The notes beneath the pieces are model-generated. The model saw only the letters and a program-made list of their open reading frames with translations. It was not told the origin of the DNA and made no database searches. Of a DNA stretch of 64,000 bases, positions 28,873 to 36,924 are shown piece by piece. Source of the DNA: Sulfuriferula nivalis. GTDB taxonomy: Bacteria > Pseudomonadota > Gammaproteobacteria > Burkholderiales > Sulfuriferulaceae. A program made the position numbers and the translations under genes. How positions within the stretch are numbered: position 1 is the first letter of the stretch; every line of letters starts with the position of its first letter. The stretch covers positions 1,860,001 through 1,924,000 of the forward strand of contig NZ_AP021881.1 in the NCBI RefSeq assembly GCF_009937995.1, in the 5' to 3' direction.

Positions 28873-30078
28873 ATGGGACGATTGGAAATTACATTGCCAA
28901 AAGAACATCAACATCCTTTGGAAATATTCCTGATTTTTCTCCGGTTGGGGCTAACTTCATTCGGAGGGCCAATTGCCCATCTTGGATATTTCCGTCAGGA
29001 GTTTGTGGAGCGCTACAAGTGGCTGGACGAACACGCATATGCCGATCTGGTTTCGTTATGCCAATTTCTGCCAGGACCAGCAAGCAGCCAAGTTGGTATC
29101 GCAATTGGATTATCGCGGGGTGGTGTTTCTGGTGCAATCGCTTCATGGCTTGGTTTTACTTTGCCATCGGCAATTCTGCTCGTCATCTTTGGGCTTTCTT
29201 CTGTGGAAAACCATCTCGGAAGTGACTGGCTGCATGGGCTCAAGATTGCTGCCGTGGCAGTGGTGGCTCAGGCGCTCTGGGTAATGGGCAAAAGCCTCAG
29301 CCCGGATAAAATTCGGGCAACAATCGCCATATGCGCAGCCGCCATGGCAACGTTAATCCCATCCTCGCTTGGACAGCTTGCTGCAATTGCCGCTGGTGGT
29401 TTCTTCGGCTGGGCATTCCTCAATGTTTCAACCGTTCTGCCGCATAATTCCATCCAAACCAAGACCGGTAGAAACACTGGGATGGCATTGCTTATGATGT
29501 TTTTCATACTTCTGGTTTTACTACCTGTCGCAGCATCGAGTACAAACAGTCATATTATTAAACTATTCGATAGTTTTTATCGCGTCGGCTCACTGGTTTT
29601 TGGTGGAGGGCATGTCGTGTTGCCACTTCTTCAGTCACAGGTCGTGCCCTCTGGATGGATATCCAATGACGCTTTCCTTGCCGGATATGGCGCAGCGCAG
29701 GCCATTCCGGGGCCGCTGTTTACCTTCGCCGCATATCTTGGTGCTGTTTCTACTCAAACACCTTCCAGTTGGGCGGGAGCAGGAATCGCACTGACTGCGA
29801 TATTCCTGCCATCATTCCTATTAATTATCGGGATTCTGCCGTTTTGGGAACAACTACGCCGTTATAAGACCATGCAGCGGGCGATGCTCGGGATTAACGC
29901 GGCGGTAGTGGGAATTTTACTCGCCGCTTTTTACAATCCGGTATGGATAAGCTCAATCCGGAGTCCGGTTGACTTCTGCCTGGCATCTACCGCCTTTTTG
30001 CTCCTGGTCTTCTGGAAGTCTCCCCCGTGGTTGGTCGTACTGCTGGCAGCATTGGTTACAGGATTGGGAATTGGTTAA
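28873..30078 (+). CDS. chrA: Chromate transporter ChrA (long-chain, two CHR domains)
   Basis: 401 aa inner-membrane protein that exports chromate using the proton gradient. Two homologous halves are visible: the first CHR domain begins at LRLGLTSFGGPIAHLGYF and ends near residue 190; the second begins at FYRVGSLVFGGGHVVLPLLQ. The motif LPGPASSQVGIAIG and its counterpart AIPGPLFTFAAYLG occur in the corresponding places. Ten to twelve membrane helices. It is immediately followed, one base after the stop, by an outer-membrane barrel gene. Sulfate or another anion as the real substrate cannot be excluded, since CHR proteins are diverse. Confidence 0.92.
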   Translation: MGRLEITLPKEHQHPLEIFLIFLRLGLTSFGGPIAHLGYFRQEFVERYKWLDEHAYADLVSLCQFLPGPASSQVGIAIGLSRGGVSGAIASWLGFTLPSAILLVIFGLSSVENHLGSDWLHGLKIAAVAVVAQALWVMGKSLSPDKIRATIAICAAAMATLIPSSLGQLAAIAAGGFFGWAFLNVSTVLPHNSIQTKTGRNTGMALLMMFFILLVLLPVAASSTNSHIIKLFDSFYRVGSLVFGGGHVVLPLLQSQVVPSGWISNDAFLAGYGAAQAIPGPLFTFAAYLGAVSTQTPSSWAGAGIALTAIFLPSFLLIIGILPFWEQLRRYKTMQRAMLGINAAVVGILLAAFYNPVWISSIRSPVDFCLASTAFLLLVFWKSPPWLVVLLAALVTGLGIG

Positions 30079-30079
30079 A

Positions 30080-30841
30080 ATGAAACCATACAGCGTAGAT
30101 TATATTGCCGGCGCTTTGCTGGCATGCACCATACTAATTATCTCATCCCCAGCGTTGGCTGGTCCGCCGTTCCTTACGGACGATCCCGAGCCAGTTGAAT
30201 ATCAGCATCACGAGTTATATATCTCCTCACAACAATTAAAAACAAGAAACGACACAACCGGAACGCTGCCTCACATCGAATACAACTATGGTGCGTTGCC
30301 TGATCTGCAACTGCACATCATTGTTCCCTACGCTTTCAACCACCCGGTGAACGGTCAACGCGAAGGTGGGCTGGGAGATATTGAGCTGGGTGCCAAATAC
30401 CGCTTTATGCAGGAAACCGACAATCGACCAATGGTAGGCATCTTCCCTCTTGTCGAAATCCACACAGGTGACGCCAACAAAGGGCTGGGAAACGGAGCCA
30501 CCCAAGTGTTTCTGCCCATTTGGCTGCAGAAAAGATGGGGCGAGTGGCAAAGTTATGGGGGTGGAGGCTACTGGATCAACAATGCTCAGATTGCCAAGAA
30601 CCACTGGTTATTCGGATGGCAGTTACAGAAGGATATTTCGGATCATCTGACGCTGGGCGGAGAGATATACTTCAGCACAGAGCAGGCACCTGGTGCTGGA
30701 TCAAGTTCCGGCTTCAATCTAGGCGGATTCTACAACCTTGATGAGCACAATCATCTGCTTTTTTCTGCTGGCCGTGGGCTGACCAATATTGATACAACAA
30801 ACCAGCTTTCTTCCTATATTGGCTATCAAATAACTTGGTGA
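30080..30841 (+). CDS. Outer-membrane beta-barrel transporter-like protein
   Basis: 253 aa. A signal peptide ends at SPALA|GPPF. The mature part shows alternating-hydrophobic beta strands and aromatic ends, with the conserved opening FLTDDPEPVEYQHHELY and the later DIELGAKYRFMQE, matching the MetA-pathway phenol-degradation/transporter-like barrel family. The frame opens upstream to 29969, but that part is a shadow of chrA; the ATG at 30080 begins one base after the chrA stop. The tight spacing suggests the barrel works with ChrA; its substrate is unknown. Confidence 0.78.
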   Translation: MKPYSVDYIAGALLACTILIISSPALAGPPFLTDDPEPVEYQHHELYISSQQLKTRNDTTGTLPHIEYNYGALPDLQLHIIVPYAFNHPVNGQREGGLGDIELGAKYRFMQETDNRPMVGIFPLVEIHTGDANKGLGNGATQVFLPIWLQKRWGEWQSYGGGGYWINNAQIAKNHWLFGWQLQKDISDHLTLGGEIYFSTEQAPGAGSSSGFNLGGFYNLDEHNHLLFSAGRGLTNIDTTNQLSSYIGYQITW

Positions 30842-31022
30842 TTCCATCTGCATTCTAGATAAGCATCTGGCCAGTTAGGGTCGTTTAATGAATTAATCTG
30901 CCAGATAGCAGGCCATCTTCAAGTTAAGTAGTGCTTCAATTGCGAACATTGGCGATCAGTTGACTGGTTTGGCCGAGCAGCTGGCATTCATCATGGTCAT
31001 CACTTTGACTGACCGCTCCTGG
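30842..31022. other. Left flank of the IS30 element
   Basis: About 180 bases without a gene. A distant inverted pair ATCTGGC (near 30866) and GCCAGAT (near 30899) could be a weak stem, but no T tract follows. No frame is convincing. Confidence 0.35.
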
Positions 31023-31049
31023 CTGCGGATTCAACCGGTCGATGCAACA
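31023..31049. repeat. IS30 left inverted repeat
   Basis: 27 bases beginning CTGCGGATTCAACCGGTCGA; identical in reverse complement to 32227-32253. Confidence 0.93.
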
Positions 31050-32200
31050 GATTGGCTGAATCGTTCAGCGTGCGTTTCATAGTTAAGTGTCTTCCTGGGC
31101 CGGGTATTTAATTTTATAGCTACTGCATTTAGTTCGGTTTGCGAGTAAGTGGAAAGGTCTATCCCCTTGGGGAAATACTGCCTCAATAGCCCATTCGTGT
31201 TCTCATTAGTCCCTCGCTGCCAAGGATTATGAGGGTCGCAGAAGTAAACCTTAATATCAGTCGCTAGCGTGAAACGCTTGTGGTCTGCCATTTCTTTGCC
31301 TCGATCCCAAGTCAGCGATTTGTAGAGTTCCTGCGGTAACTCGCGAGCATTTTTGATCAACGCGTTGATGACGGTTTCGGTGTCTTTGCTGGTGACCTTT
31401 ACCAACTTCACGTAGCGTGTATGACGTTCGACCAGAGTCGCAATCTGGCTGTTCCCGCTTCCACACAGCAGGTCACCCTCCCAGTGGCCGGGTACAGCAC
31501 GATCTGCTGCCGTAGCCGGACGTTCACTGATCGATACCGCATCGGTAATTCTGCCATGATTGTCTGTCTTCTGCGAATGATGGCGCGAGCGGCGCATAAC
31601 TCGTGTGCGTCTCAAATGCTGCACCAGTTCTTTCTTCAGAGCTCCACGGGCTTGAATGAAGAGGCTGCGATAGATGGTCTCGTGTGACACCTGATAGTTC
31701 TCGTCGTCTGGGTAAATGCGTTTCAGCCATCCAGCAATTTGCTCCGGTGCCCACTGCAATTGGAGCTTCCCTGCCACGATGTGCGCCAACGTTCTGTTCG
31801 CCACCAGTTTACAGGTCTTGGGGCGAAGCGTCCGATCCCAGGCTGCTTGGTCAGCTTGATTCGCCCGATAACTTTCCTGTCCACCGTTGCGCTTGAACTC
31901 GCGACTGATGGTGGATGGTGCACGCCCGAGAGACGTTGCAATCGAGCGAAGCGACTGACCCGCCACCACTGCACGCGATATCTCTTCGCGCTCAGCCAAA
32001 GTCAGAGCTAATCTCGAACGATGTCGCTGCGCCGGTCGTATCCCACCACTCTCGGACAAAATGCGTTGTATTGATGAGTGGTTTCGATCAAACAACTGCG
32101 CGATCTGCTGGAGAGATTCACCTTTCTGCCAGCGGTCCCACATCAGGGCTTTCTGGGTTTCCGTGTAATAGATTCGTGGTCTTTGTTTCATCTGCAACAC
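31031..32200 (-). CDS. IS30-family transposase
   Basis: 389 aa, intact. The N-terminus has two helix-turn-helix regions: one near residues 17-50 (GESLQQIAQLFDRNHSSIQRIL) and the HTH_38-type one near 70-110 (SLRSIATSLGRAPSTISREFKRNG). The C-terminal DDE domain shows D in GHWEGDLLCG, D in LTWDRGKEMA and E in RGTNENTNGLLRQYFPKG, as in IS30. The stop lies inside the left inverted repeat. ATG codons at 32200 and 32191 are both possible. All catalytic residues are present, so the element is probably active. Confidence 0.95.
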   Translation of the reverse strand: MLQMKQRPRIYYTETQKALMWDRWQKGESLQQIAQLFDRNHSSIQRILSESGGIRPAQRHRSRLALTLAEREEISRAVVAGQSLRSIATSLGRAPSTISREFKRNGGQESYRANQADQAAWDRTLRPKTCKLVANRTLAHIVAGKLQLQWAPEQIAGWLKRIYPDDENYQVSHETIYRSLFIQARGALKKELVQHLRRTRVMRRSRHHSQKTDNHGRITDAVSISERPATAADRAVPGHWEGDLLCGSGNSQIATLVERHTRYVKLVKVTSKDTETVINALIKNARELPQELYKSLTWDRGKEMADHKRFTLATDIKVYFCDPHNPWQRGTNENTNGLLRQYFPKGIDLSTYSQTELNAVAIKLNTRPRKTLNYETHAERFSQSVASTG

Positions 32201-32226
32201 TCCTTCTGCTTACGCAGATTATAGTA

Positions 32227-32253
32227 TGTTGCATCGACCGGTTGAATCCGCAG
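32227..32253. repeat. IS30 right inverted repeat
   Basis: 27 bases ending TCGACCGGTTGAATCCGCAG; perfect reverse complement of 31023-31049. Confidence 0.93.
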
Positions 32254-32630
32254 GTCTAAGCAGTCGTTGGCGCGTTAATCAGACTACTGCCACTATGTAT
32301 TCGGCTGATCGAACGAATAAACCATTGATTTGGCATGTGTGTAGGAGGCGAAGGTAAACTCGTTATGTGTGGCAACGTACAGAGTCGGTAATCGGTCGCC
32401 ATTACATTGTGGATAGCGCATTACACACCGACTGAGTGCAGGTACAACAATCGAAACGTCTTTGCGATACACGCAAACCGGTTCATCCAACACAAAAGGT
32501 GTGAAACAACTGGGTCTGGCCGTTATGACCTTACTCGTCATCAGCGCGAAAGTGCTTAATAATGAGTCACTTTGAGTTCTAATCAGTGGCTTGTAAAGTT
32601 AACTGAACAACTACTAAGAGGAATACATTC
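32254..32630. other. Region between the IS30 element and the peroxiredoxin gene
   Basis: About 375 bases. A minus-strand frame of 82 codons (32293-32541) exists but lacks a ribosome-binding site and resembles no family; it is not called as a gene. The last ~60 bases should contain the peroxiredoxin promoter. No terminator or RNA gene was recognised. Confidence 0.4.
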
Positions 32631-33287
32631 ATGTCTATTCGCATCGACGATATCGCTCCAGACTTCACTGTGGATTCTACAGCCGGCAAAATCAACCTTC
32701 ATGAATGGATCGGTGACAGTTATGCCATTCTGTTTTCACATCCAAAAGATTTTACACCGGTGTGTACGACCGAATTCGGTGCAGTTGCTCAGCTTGTGCC
32801 CGAATTTGCCAAACGCAATACCAAGGTGATGGGCGTATCCGTGGACAACGTTGAAGAACACAAAAAATGGAAGCGCGATATCGAAGCCTTTGCTGGCGTT
32901 CCTGCCGACTTCCCGATTATCGACGACACTTCGTTACATGTTTCCAAACTGTACGACATGCTGCCAGCCGGTGCCTATCTGGCAGAGAATCGTACGCCTG
33001 CCAATAGCGCTACTGTACGGACTGTGTTCATCATCGGTCCGGACAAAAAGGTTCGCCTAACCATGTCATATCCGATGTCTGTGGGTCGCAACTTTGCTGA
33101 GATTTTACGTGCCTTGGATGCTATTCAGATTACTGATGGTGCACCTATTGCAACGCCCGCTAACTGGATTCCTGGTCAGGACGTGATTGTGGGATTAAGC
33201 CTGAACGATGAGCAGGCTAAAGAAAAGTTCGGAAATATCGATATTAAGCTGCCTTATTTGCGATTTACAAAAGCCCCGAAAAAGTAG
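32631..33287 (+). CDS. 1-Cys peroxiredoxin (Prx6 type)
   Basis: 218 aa thiol peroxidase that reduces peroxides. The peroxidatic cysteine is C45 in FTPVCTTEFG, with Pro and Thr of the PxxxT/SxxC signature. No other Cys is present, so the resolving thiol must come from a partner, as in Prx6 enzymes. The arginine of the active site is in NRTPANSATVRTVFIIGPD. The C-terminal domain (residues ~170-218) is the Prx6-type extension. AAGAGG lies before the ATG. It precedes a ferritin-like gene by 140 bases on the same strand, suggesting a shared oxidative/iron stress role. Confidence 0.93.
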   Translation: MSIRIDDIAPDFTVDSTAGKINLHEWIGDSYAILFSHPKDFTPVCTTEFGAVAQLVPEFAKRNTKVMGVSVDNVEEHKKWKRDIEAFAGVPADFPIIDDTSLHVSKLYDMLPAGAYLAENRTPANSATVRTVFIIGPDKKVRLTMSYPMSVGRNFAEILRALDAIQITDGAPIATPANWIPGQDVIVGLSLNDEQAKEKFGNIDIKLPYLRFTKAPKK

Positions 33288-33427
33288 GAAAGTGATCAGA
33301 GTCAAAGCCTGCACAAATTACAAGACAGATGAAGACAAGAGAGTTTTCTAGGCATCTCTGTCCTTTTTCCAAGTTTGCAGACGCTTAAAGAACTGCTTAA
33401 TTTAACCAACCATAAAAAGGATAAAAT

Positions 33428-33715
33428 ATGTCAAGTGTCGGTTATCACGAGTCCATTGAAGAGCTATCAGATGAGACACGGGACATGCACAGAGCGATCG
33501 TTTCATTAATGGAAGAAATGGAAGCTGTGGATTGGTACAACCAGCGTGTGGATGCATGCAAGGATGAAGAACTCAAGGCAATCCTAGCGCACAATCGCGA
33601 CGAGGAAAAGGAACATGCTTCTATGGTTCTAGAGTGGATTCGGCGCAAAGACTCAGCATTTTCCAAAGAACTTAAAGACTACTTGTTCACTGAGAAACCA
33701 ATTGCACACAAATGA
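33428..33715 (+). CDS. Encapsulated-ferritin-type (EncFtn) iron-binding protein
   Basis: 95 aa, two-helix ferritin-like protein similar to the EncFtn ferroxidase of Rhodospirillum rubrum. The first helix carries E29, E30, E32 and W36 (SLMEEMEAVDWYNQRVDA); the second carries E60 and H63 (HNRDEEKEHASMVLEWIRR). EncFtn dimers build a di-iron site at the interface and oxidise Fe2+ inside an encapsulin shell. Here the protein stops at TEKPIAHK, without the C-terminal targeting tail that directs such cargo into shells, and no encapsulin gene is next to it. AAGGA precedes the ATG. The peroxiredoxin gene is its upstream neighbour. Confidence 0.85.
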   Translation: MSSVGYHESIEELSDETRDMHRAIVSLMEEMEAVDWYNQRVDACKDEELKAILAHNRDEEKEHASMVLEWIRRKDSAFSKELKDYLFTEKPIAHK

Positions 33716-33977
33716 ATTCGCCTAACTAGTCGGTTAACTCAGAAGTGCGATTGATCGCAGCACGCCGGTTGCTTAGTCCTTGATGGTCTGTTTTTGAAAT
33801 CCACAATTTTCACTTATAAGCCAAGGAGCAGACTCAATTAATAATTTAGTCCGATGCATGCTTAGGCCAAACAGTGAACGATCCTCCCGACTACCTGCTA
33901 AGGATCAATTTCACCTATTCATGACAAACAAATTGTGTTGAAAAAACTGACCTGTCTAAAGCTCAAGTCAACTCCAA
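33716..33977. other. Intergenic region after the ferritin-like gene
   Basis: About 260 bases between the convergent ferritin-like and TRAP-binding protein genes. A small perfect hairpin TGCGAT-TG-ATCGCA (near 33747-33760) is present but has no T tract at its foot. No encapsulin-like frame, RNA gene or other frame was seen. Confidence 0.4.
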
Positions 33978-35063
33978 TCACTTAACGTAATACATAAAAT
34001 TCTGATACGGCGCTTCACCCACTTTGAACCACTGGATTTCGCTATCACGGAATTTTTTCCATTCGATGTAGATTTTTTTAAAAGCAGGATTCTTGGCGGC
34101 TTCTTCGTCATACAGCGCAAAAGCACGTTCCCGCGCGGCTAACATCACATCCTTAGGGAAAGGATGGATTTTTACGCCCTGCTGTATCAAGCGCATCATC
34201 GCAGGTGGATTTTTGCTGTCGTATTGTGCCAGCATCATGGCATTGGCTTCCATGGTGGCGACTTCAAAAGCCTGCTTGTACGTTTCAGGCAAGGCGTTCC
34301 ATTTATCAATGTTGACCATAAAACTCAGTTGCGGGCCACCTTCCCACCAGCCTGGATAGTAATAATGCTTGGCGATTTTATAAAAGCCGAGCTTTTCATC
34401 GTCATACGGCCCTACCCATTCGGCTGCATCCAGTGCGCCACGCTCTAAAGCTGGATATATATCACCTCCAGGTAAAGTTTGCGGCACTGCGCCCAGCTTG
34501 GCCATGATTTTGCCACCCAAGCCTGGGATGCGCATTTTCAGGCCTTTTAAATCTGCCAGCGACTTGATTTCATGGCGAAACCAGCCGCCCATTTGTGTGC
34601 CTGTATTGCCACCCGGAAATTGCACGATATTGTAGTTTTTGAAAAACTCACGCATCAGTTGCAAGCCACCACCTGCATACATCCAGGAATTTTGTTGGCG
34701 AGCGGTTAACCCAAACGGCACTGCGCAATCAAATGCAAAAGCCATATTTTTACCAACATAGTAATAACTCGCCGTATGTCCACACTCGACGGTGCCATTT
34801 TGTACCGCATCCAACACTTGCAAGCCGGGGACCAACTCACCACCTGCAAAAACACGTATCTGGAACTTACCATTAGTTAATGCTGCAACGCGCTTGCTTA
34901 ACACTTCGGCTGCGCCGTATATCGTGTCCAGACTTTTGGGGAAACTCGACGCTAGTCGCCAATTGATCACCGGTGCATCTGCCGCCTGTGCTATAGATGG
35001 TGCAGCTGCCAACCCTGCCAAACCCGCACCAGCAGCCCCCTTAATGAAATCTCGACGTTGCAT
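33978..35063 (-). CDS. TRAP transporter solute-binding protein (DctP family, Tat-exported)
   Basis: 361 aa periplasmic binding protein. A twin-arginine signal (MQRRDFIKGAAG, cleavage near AQA|ADA) leads into the DctP fold. The ligand-coordinating arginine region is visible in LKMRIPGLGGKIMAKLG, and ALERGALDAAEWVGPYDDEKLGFYKIAKHY (shown as its first part near residue 205) resembles the 2-oxo-acid binding TakP group. The partner membrane subunits DctQ and DctM are not adjacent, so this is a solitary binding protein here. Starts at ATG 35063; divergent from glnS across 68 bases. Confidence 0.9.
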   Translation of the reverse strand: MQRRDFIKGAAGAGLAGLAAAPSIAQAADAPVINWRLASSFPKSLDTIYGAAEVLSKRVAALTNGKFQIRVFAGGELVPGLQVLDAVQNGTVECGHTASYYYVGKNMAFAFDCAVPFGLTARQQNSWMYAGGGLQLMREFFKNYNIVQFPGGNTGTQMGGWFRHEIKSLADLKGLKMRIPGLGGKIMAKLGAVPQTLPGGDIYPALERGALDAAEWVGPYDDEKLGFYKIAKHYYYPGWWEGGPQLSFMVNIDKWNALPETYKQAFEVATMEANAMMLAQYDSKNPPAMMRLIQQGVKIHPFPKDVMLAARERAFALYDEEAAKNPAFKKIYIEWKKFRDSEIQWFKVGEAPYQNFMYYVK

Positions 35064-35131
35064 TTATATCCCCAGCTTCTAATAAAGATGTAAAATTATA
35101 CGGCTAACCGATTATTCACACACACTTAACT

Positions 35132-36814
35132 ATGTCTGCACCTACTGAAAAACCTGTTATTTCCAACTTCATCCGCAATATCATTGATGACGACATCGCC
35201 AGCAACAAGTGGAACCACCCAGTTACCACGCGTTTTCCACCCGAGCCTAATGGGTATTTGCATTACGGCCATGCGAAATCCATCTGTCTGAATTTTGGCT
35301 TAGCGCGTGATTATGGTGGTGCGTGTCATTTGCGATTTGACGATACCAATCCCGAAAAAGAAGAACAGGAATACGTCGACTCAATTATCGACGCGGTGCG
35401 CTGGCTGGGATTTGACTGGGGCGACAACAAATTTTTTGCATCTGACTACTTTGACAAGCTTTACGCCTATGCAGAGTTCCTGATTGAACACAGTCTGGCT
35501 TACGTTGACAGCCAGGATGCTGCAGCGATGCGCGAAAACCGTGGCACGCATCTTGTACCAGGAACCAACAGCCCTTATCGCGAACGCACGCCAGCAGAAA
35601 ATCTGGATTTATTCCGCCGTATGAAAGCGGGTGAATTTGCTGATGGTGCACACGTGTTGCGCGCTAAAATTGATATGGCTTCACCGAATTTCAACTTACG
35701 TGACCCAGTCATTTACCGCATTCGCCACGCCGAGCATCATCGTACCGGCAATACATGGTGCATCTATCCGCTATATGACTACACCCACTGTATTTCTGAT
35801 GCGATAGAGCATATTACGCACTCGGTTTGCACGCTGGAATTTGAAGATCACCGTCCGCTCTATGACTGGGTACTGGATAAGCTACAACCTGTCATCGGCT
35901 GGCATCCGCAACAAATAGAATTTGCCCGTCTCAACCTTACCTACGTTGTGCTATCCAAACGTAAACTCATCAGTCTGGTCGAAGGCGGTCACGTTGATGG
36001 CTGGGACGACCCACGCTTGCCTACCTTAGTCGGCGCGCGCAGACGAGGTTTCACCGCTGCAGGGTTCCGTCTGTTTACTGACCGTATTGGGGTATCCAAA
36101 GGCGACTCATGGATAGACATGAGCGTGCTCGAAGACTGCATGCGTGAAGACTTGAATCAGGCCGCAGAACGCCGTATTGCCGTACTCGACCCGATCAAAC
36201 TCATCATCGACAATTATGCTGAAAATCAGTCAGAAGTCTGCTACGCACCTAACCATCCATTAAAGCCAGAACTCGGCAAACGTGAAGTACCGCTATCTCG
36301 CGAGCTATGGATAGAGCGTGATGACTACATGGAAACACCGACCAAAGGCTATTTCCGTTTGTTCCCAGGCAACAAAGTTCGTTTGCGCTATGGCTATGTA
36401 GTTGAGTGTACAGGTGCTGAATATGGTACAGACGGCGAAATTATTGCAGTGCATTGCCAATATTTACCAGAAACAAAATCAGGCACTGCAGGAGCTGACA
36501 GCGTCAAGGTTAAAGGTAATATTCACTGGCTTTCCGCTGCACATGCCAGCGCAGTTGAAGTGCGACTCTACGACAGATTGTTCGCCGTGCCGCATCCAGG
36601 CGCAGATGACAAAGACTACTTGCTAGACATAAATCCATTGTCAAAACAAGTAATTAGCGCTTATGTTGAATCTGCCTTATTAGATATGCCAGCGGAACAG
36701 CATTTCCAGTTTGAACGCAATGGCTACTTCGTCAGCGACCGTGTCGACAGTGTTGCAGGCAAACCCGTATTTAACCGCACTGTCACTCTCAAGGACACCT
36801 GGGCGGCTAAATAG
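35132..36814 (+). CDS. glnS: Glutaminyl-tRNA synthetase
   Basis: 560 aa class I synthetase charging tRNA-Gln. The HIGH-type motif reads PPEPNGYLHYGHAKSI (near residue 35), the KMSKS-type motif is VLSKRKL (near 270), and DDTNPEKEEQEYVD is the conserved block after HIGH. The C-terminal beta-barrel anticodon-binding domain (ELWIERDDYMETPTKGYFRL) completes the protein. Length is normal. Its presence implies direct glutaminylation, as expected in betaproteobacteria. It is followed by a 10-bp hairpin without a T tract. Confidence 0.97.
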   Translation: MSAPTEKPVISNFIRNIIDDDIASNKWNHPVTTRFPPEPNGYLHYGHAKSICLNFGLARDYGGACHLRFDDTNPEKEEQEYVDSIIDAVRWLGFDWGDNKFFASDYFDKLYAYAEFLIEHSLAYVDSQDAAAMRENRGTHLVPGTNSPYRERTPAENLDLFRRMKAGEFADGAHVLRAKIDMASPNFNLRDPVIYRIRHAEHHRTGNTWCIYPLYDYTHCISDAIEHITHSVCTLEFEDHRPLYDWVLDKLQPVIGWHPQQIEFARLNLTYVVLSKRKLISLVEGGHVDGWDDPRLPTLVGARRRGFTAAGFRLFTDRIGVSKGDSWIDMSVLEDCMREDLNQAAERRIAVLDPIKLIIDNYAENQSEVCYAPNHPLKPELGKREVPLSRELWIERDDYMETPTKGYFRLFPGNKVRLRYGYVVECTGAEYGTDGEIIAVHCQYLPETKSGTAGADSVKVKGNIHWLSAAHASAVEVRLYDRLFAVPHPGADDKDYLLDINPLSKQVISAYVESALLDMPAEQHFQFERNGYFVSDRVDSVAGKPVFNRTVTLKDTWAAK

Positions 36815-36822
36815 ATTCACTA

Positions 36823-36844
36823 GCGCGGTGTTAAAACACCGCGC
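36823..36844. terminator. Hairpin after glnS
   Basis: A perfect stem GCGCGGTGTT / AACACCGCGC with a two-base minimum loop (36823-36832, 36835-36844). There is no T run after it on the plus strand, so termination is uncertain; it separates glnS from the heat-shock promoter. Confidence 0.5.
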
Positions 36845-36868
36845 ATCACTAAAATAATAAAAATCACG

Positions 36869-36896
36869 CTTGAAATACCCTTACTCATCCCCATCT
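36869..36896 (+). promoter_or_regulatory. Sigma-32 (RpoH) heat-shock promoter of grpE-dnaK
   Basis: CTTGAAA (36869-36875), a 13-base spacer, then CCCCATCT (36889-36896): an exact match to the RpoH consensus CTTGAAA-N11-16-CCCCATNT. It lies 28 bases before the grpE ATG, so the transcript leader would be about 20 bases and contains AGGAG. Heat-shock control of grpE, and by read-through dnaK and dnaJ, is inferred. Confidence 0.9.
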
Positions 36897-36924
36897 CTTG
36901 CCTATCTAAAATCTAGGAGCCACT

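Larger units (their letters stand above)
31023..32253. mobile_element. Complete IS30-family insertion sequence (1231 bp)
   Basis: Bounded by 27-bp perfect inverted repeats (31023-31049 and 32227-32253) enclosing one intact transposase gene on the minus strand. The size is close to the usual 1.0-1.25 kb of IS30 elements. No matching 2-3 bp target duplication is evident at the ends (TGG on the left, GTC on the right), so flanking DNA may have rearranged after insertion. It separates chrA and its barrel from the peroxiredoxin. Confidence 0.93.

Noticed and set aside
32293-32541. 82-codon minus-strand frame between the IS30 element and the peroxiredoxin gene
   Set aside because: No ribosome-binding site, no family resemblance and odd amino-acid composition; likely chance or decayed sequence.
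33747-33760. Small TGCGAT/ATCGCA hairpin after the ferritin-like gene
   Set aside because: Six base pairs with a two-base loop and no T tract; too weak to call a terminator.
36823-36844. Hairpin after glnS as an RNA gene or riboswitch
   Set aside because: Simple perfect stem only; no conserved riboswitch features and no space for a larger fold.
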